Assembly: GCA_964351905.1 (NCBI GenBank)
Contig: CAYGPG010000021.1
Coordinates: 1-30,133 of the forward strand
Length of the DNA stretch: 30,133 nucleotides
Direction: 5' to 3'
From: GCA-2708415 sp964351905
GTDB taxonomy: Bacteria; Pseudomonadota; Alphaproteobacteria; Micavibrionales; Micavibrionaceae
In this document: positions 28,783 through 30,133 of the stretch, in pieces
Numbering within the stretch: position 1 is the first letter of the stretch
Layout: each line of letters begins with the position of its first letter
Notes under the pieces: generated by a model
Database searches by the model: none
Seen by the model: the letters and a program-made list of their open reading frames with translations, nothing else
Told to the model about the DNA's origin: nothing
Program-made: the position numbers and the translations under genes

Positions 28783-30093
28783 ATGAGTGAGCTTGCTAAA
28801 CCGTTTCATGTTGGACTTGTCGGCCTTGGCACCGTGGGTGTGGGCGTTATTAAAATGTTGGAAGATAACGCGGCGCTTATTTCTCAACGTGCGGGACGTG
28901 AGATTAAAATCATAGCCGTCAGCGCGAGTGATAAATCCAAAGACCGCGGCGTTGATTTATCCTCTTACGATTGGGTTGATGATGGGCGTGACATGGCGAA
29001 TGATGATCGCCTTGATGCCATCATTGAAATGGTAGGGGGATCAGAAGGGTTCGCCAAGGAATTGGTCGAAAATTCTTTAGAAAATAAAAAACATGTCGTA
29101 ACCGCTAATAAAGCGTTGTTGGCCGAACATGGTTTTGAGCTTACGACTTTAGCAGAACAAAATGATGTTTGCCTCACCTACGAGGCCGCCGTGGCGGGTG
29201 GTATTCCTATTGTTAAAACTATCCGAGAAGGCTTGGCGGGGAATAACATTCAATCCGTTTACGGTATTCTCAACGGGACGTGTAACTATATCCTCACTGA
29301 AATGCGCGAAACAAAGCGTGATTTTACGGATGTTTTAAAAGAGGCACAAGAAAAAGGATATGCCGAAGCAGATCCAACCTTTGACGTTGATGGGATTGAT
29401 GCGGCGCATAAATTGGTTTTGCTTGGTGCGTTGGCGTTTGGCGTTAAGCCAGATTTTAAATCTTTAACTATCGAAGGTATCCGTCATATTACGGCGGAGG
29501 ACATTCAATACGCTGATGAGTTAGGCTATCGCATTAAGTTGCTTGGCATCGCCCGTGCAGAGAATGGTAATTTTATGCAGAGCATGGAGCCGTGCTTGGT
29601 GTCGAAAAAATCAGCCCTTGGCAATGTTGAAGGTGTCTTTAACGCGGTCATGACGAAGGGTGATTTTATTGACAAAACGATGATGGAAGGTCGCGGCGCA
29701 GGCGAGGGGCCAACGGCATCCTCCATCGTGGCGGATATTATTGACCTCGCCAAAGGGAATGGCGCGCCAGCCTTTGGTGTGCCCGTTGCAAATCTAAAAG
29801 ACGTGGCGTGGAATAATGCGGATAATATTGAATGTCGTTGTTACATCCATCTTCACGTCCAAGATGATGCGGGTGTTTTGGCAGACATCACATCTTGTTT
29901 GAAAGATCATGAAATTTCGATTGATAGTGTGATACAACGCGGACATGGCGATAATGAAGTCGATGATGTTGCATCAATTGTGATTTTGACCCACACGGCG
30001 AAATATAAAAATGTAAAAGACGCGGTTCAAAAAATAGAATCGCTTAAAGCAATAACCAATACGCCAACAATTTTACGCGTAGAAAAAGTTTAA
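28783..30093 (+). CDS. hom: Homoserine dehydrogenase
   Basis: Hom reduces aspartate semialdehyde to homoserine, the branch step to threonine and methionine. The 436-residue protein has the NAD(P)-binding GLVGLGTVGVGVIKML (11-26), HVVTANKALLAEHG (104-117), EAAVAGGIPIVKTIREGL, GILNGTCNYILTEM, and the catalytic GYAEADPTFDVDGIDAAHKL (192-211) with D206 and K210 fitting the family catalytic pair. A C-terminal ACT domain (about 352-430) suggests amino-acid feedback control, as in other single-domain hom enzymes. Its start overlaps the operon of the OmpA lipoprotein with a six-base gap. Confidence 0.96.
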   Translation: MSELAKPFHVGLVGLGTVGVGVIKMLEDNAALISQRAGREIKIIAVSASDKSKDRGVDLSSYDWVDDGRDMANDDRLDAIIEMVGGSEGFAKELVENSLENKKHVVTANKALLAEHGFELTTLAEQNDVCLTYEAAVAGGIPIVKTIREGLAGNNIQSVYGILNGTCNYILTEMRETKRDFTDVLKEAQEKGYAEADPTFDVDGIDAAHKLVLLGALAFGVKPDFKSLTIEGIRHITAEDIQYADELGYRIKLLGIARAENGNFMQSMEPCLVSKKSALGNVEGVFNAVMTKGDFIDKTMMEGRGAGEGPTASSIVADIIDLAKGNGAPAFGVPVANLKDVAWNNADNIECRCYIHLHVQDDAGVLADITSCLKDHEISIDSVIQRGHGDNEVDDVASIVILTHTAKYKNVKDAVQKIESLKAITNTPTILRVEKV

Positions 30094-30111
30094 TTAAACG
30101 AAAGAAGAAGA

Positions 30112-30133
30112 ATGTCAGTCCTCACGATGCAAG
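30112..30133 (+). CDS. Start of a further gene, cut by the window edge
   Basis: An ATG at 30112 opens MSVLTMQ and runs off the window. A purine-rich GAAAGAAGAAG lies just ahead as a ribosome-binding site, and the gene is 18 bases after hom. In alphaproteobacteria glpX often follows hom, but seven codons cannot confirm it. Confidence 0.4.

Overview
The window is about 30 kb of chromosome from an alphaproteobacterium of moderate GC content. Three things suggest this: the ribD-ribE-ribH-nusB block downstream of glyA-nrdR, the plsX-fabH-ihfA-merR-type regulator-tRNA-Pro order, and a CBP3-type cytochrome bc1 chaperone next to a DUF177 (YceD) gene. It encodes flagellar motor parts (MotA, MotB, FliL), so the cell is probably motile, and a BamE lipoprotein, so it is Gram-negative. 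I cannot name a genus. Nearly all of the sequence is core, vertically inherited genes. The accessory material consists of a few AT-rich orphan genes and many short palindromic elements.

Layout: end of recO and parC (1-2804); a small GIY-YIG gene inside an inverted-repeat unit (2881-3235); motB and motA on the minus strand (3251-5133); hemB (minus) divergent from a MarR-type regulator (5370-7068); an AT-rich island of three orphan genes (7049-8586); a glutaryl-CoA dehydrogenase-like gene on the minus strand (8543-9718); a small conserved alphaproteobacterial gene, rpiB and glyA (9913-11913); nrdR, ribD, ribE, an FMN riboswitch, ribH and nusB (12032-16066); fliL, a secreted protein and bamE (16218-17741); the CBP3-type chaperone, DUF177, an orphan minus-strand gene, rpmF, plsX and fabH (17779-22166); an inserted 2OG-Fe oxygenase and a small STGPKT-motif protein (22204-23275); ihfA, a MerR-type regulator and tRNA-Pro(GGG) (23628-24710); rplM and rpsI (24910-25883); an aldehyde dehydrogenase and a gamma-class carbonic anhydrase-like protein (25981-27892); an OmpA-domain lipoprotein and hom (28009-30093); and the first codons of another gene at the right edge.

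The most unusual content is the set of dispersed palindromes. At least ten intergenic elements have two hairpins between GTCAT- and ATGAC-type ends. Most lie within about 35 bases after a stop codon. Every one of the five gaps from glyA to nusB holds one, and two of them supply the last codons of recO and ribD. A second family begins CACATCCC and ends GGGATGTG. One copy encloses the GIY-YIG gene with almost perfect 24-bp terminal inverted repeats. A 66-bp empty version lies between the FMN aptamer and ribH. Stem positions covary between copies. This looks like a nuclease-associated palindromic element with non-autonomous relatives, comparable in logic to REP/RAYT systems, but that is inference. 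Also notable are a type II (RibH2-like) lumazine synthase under an FMN riboswitch in the place where ribBA-ribH1 is usual, and short tandem tracts directly ahead of three start codons that lack a Shine-Dalgarno sequence.
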